From: Asterias rubens
Lineage: Eukaryota; Echinodermata; Asteroidea; Forcipulatida; Asteriidae
DNA length: 64,000 nt
Direction of reading: 5' to 3'
NCBI RefSeq assembly: GCF_902459465.1
Contig: NC_047076.1
Coordinates: 3,609,488-3,673,487 of the forward strand
Shown here: one piece after another, positions 63,593-64,000 of the stretch
How the letters are laid out: each line of letters starts with the position of its first letter
Numbering within the stretch: the stretch's first letter is position 1
Program-made: the position numbers and the translations under genes
Notes under the pieces: model-generated
Databases searched by the model: none
Seen by the model: only the letters and a program-made list of their open reading frames with translations
What the model was told of the DNA's origin: nothing

Positions 63593-64000
63593 TCATTCCA
63601 TGTCAGACCAACGCACTTTTTTTACCTCATGTCTTCCGATTTTGATAAAAATTGCTGTGATTGTAGGTCCTTATGAGCAATGAATGCACAGCAATTTTTA
63701 GCCCGATCGGACTTACCATGTGGTCAGGGCAGAAACCACTAAAATCTGACATTTTTAGGGTAAAATACCACCTTTTTGGTAAAAATAATGTCATAACCAT
63801 GTCAATTCTCATCACATATATGCAAATTTGATATCAAAATGATGAGAATTGCATGCTCAAATCAGTTCTTTTGTAATAAATTTTCTGAAATGTAGGTCAC
63901 TGTAATCTTTAATATGTAATCGTGACCTTTGACCCGGTTTTTGAAATAATGTATCATTCCAAAAATCAATGAAATAAAAATCTCTTGATAGAGCATGTCT

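Larger units (their letters stand above)
60601..64000. other. Intergenic, repeat-rich, no gene seen
   Basis: Holds a run of about 20 G near 60680-60700, a LINE remnant (61490-61860), a complete TTAA element (61865-62219), a family 1 element (62945-63330), a family P fragment (63480-63592) and, from 63593, sequence starting GGGTCATTCCATGTCAGACC that looks like the end of another dispersed repeat. No exon with convincing splice sites was found. Confidence 0.5.

Overview
This is animal nuclear DNA. It carries many short exons with GT/AG junctions, AT-rich introns, dense dispersed repeats and no bacterial-style operons. The protein families (TRPC-type channel, retinol saturase, DEG/ENaC channel with LDLa, kringle and SRCR modules) fit an invertebrate deuterostome. 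The inverted-repeat elements resemble what I recall from echinoderms, especially sea stars, but that placement is inference and was not checked by search.

Layout. (1) 682-1904, plus strand: the last two exons of an unrecognised gene whose start lies outside the window. (2) 6252-17269, plus strand: a TRPC-like cation channel in about 15 coding exons, with ankyrin-type N-terminus, TRP_2 region, six-TM channel, a TRP box variant and a C-terminal basic region. (3) 20080-30939, plus strand: all-trans-retinol 13,14-reductase (RETSAT-like) in 11 coding exons that close to a 623-residue frame. (4) 58569-34580, minus strand: a DEG/ENaC-family channel in 26 coding exons that close to a 1277-residue frame. 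RETSAT and the DEG/ENaC gene are convergent, with about 3.6 kb between their stop codons.

The most striking object is the DEG/ENaC gene. Its channel core (TM1, finger/palm segments, cysteine-rich thumb, TM2 with a GFS filter) is complete. After about residue 139, in the part corresponding to the finger domain, some 740 residues of secreted-protein modules are inserted: seven LDLa or LDLa-like repeats, a kringle, an SRCR domain, a linker with a furin-like site, and three more LDLa repeats. Every inserted exon is symmetric phase 1-1, so the block sits in one phase-1 intron of the channel gene, as expected from exon shuffling. It may be an ion channel with a large ligand- or protease-interacting ectodomain.

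The rest is introns and intergenic DNA filled with non-autonomous DNA transposons. At least four TIR families are flanked by TTAA. One element has a 9-bp target duplication, and one 842-bp hAT-like element is nested inside a TTAA element with an 8-bp duplication. There are also CR1/L2-like LINE fragments, two tRNA-derived SINE families, satellites, and a CAG/CAA/CAT array of about 800 bp. Local duplications have copied exon edges in both the TRPC gene (dead copy of an exon start) and the RETSAT gene (tandem copies of an exon end). All gene models come from reading splice sites and frames by eye. No transcript or database evidence was available.
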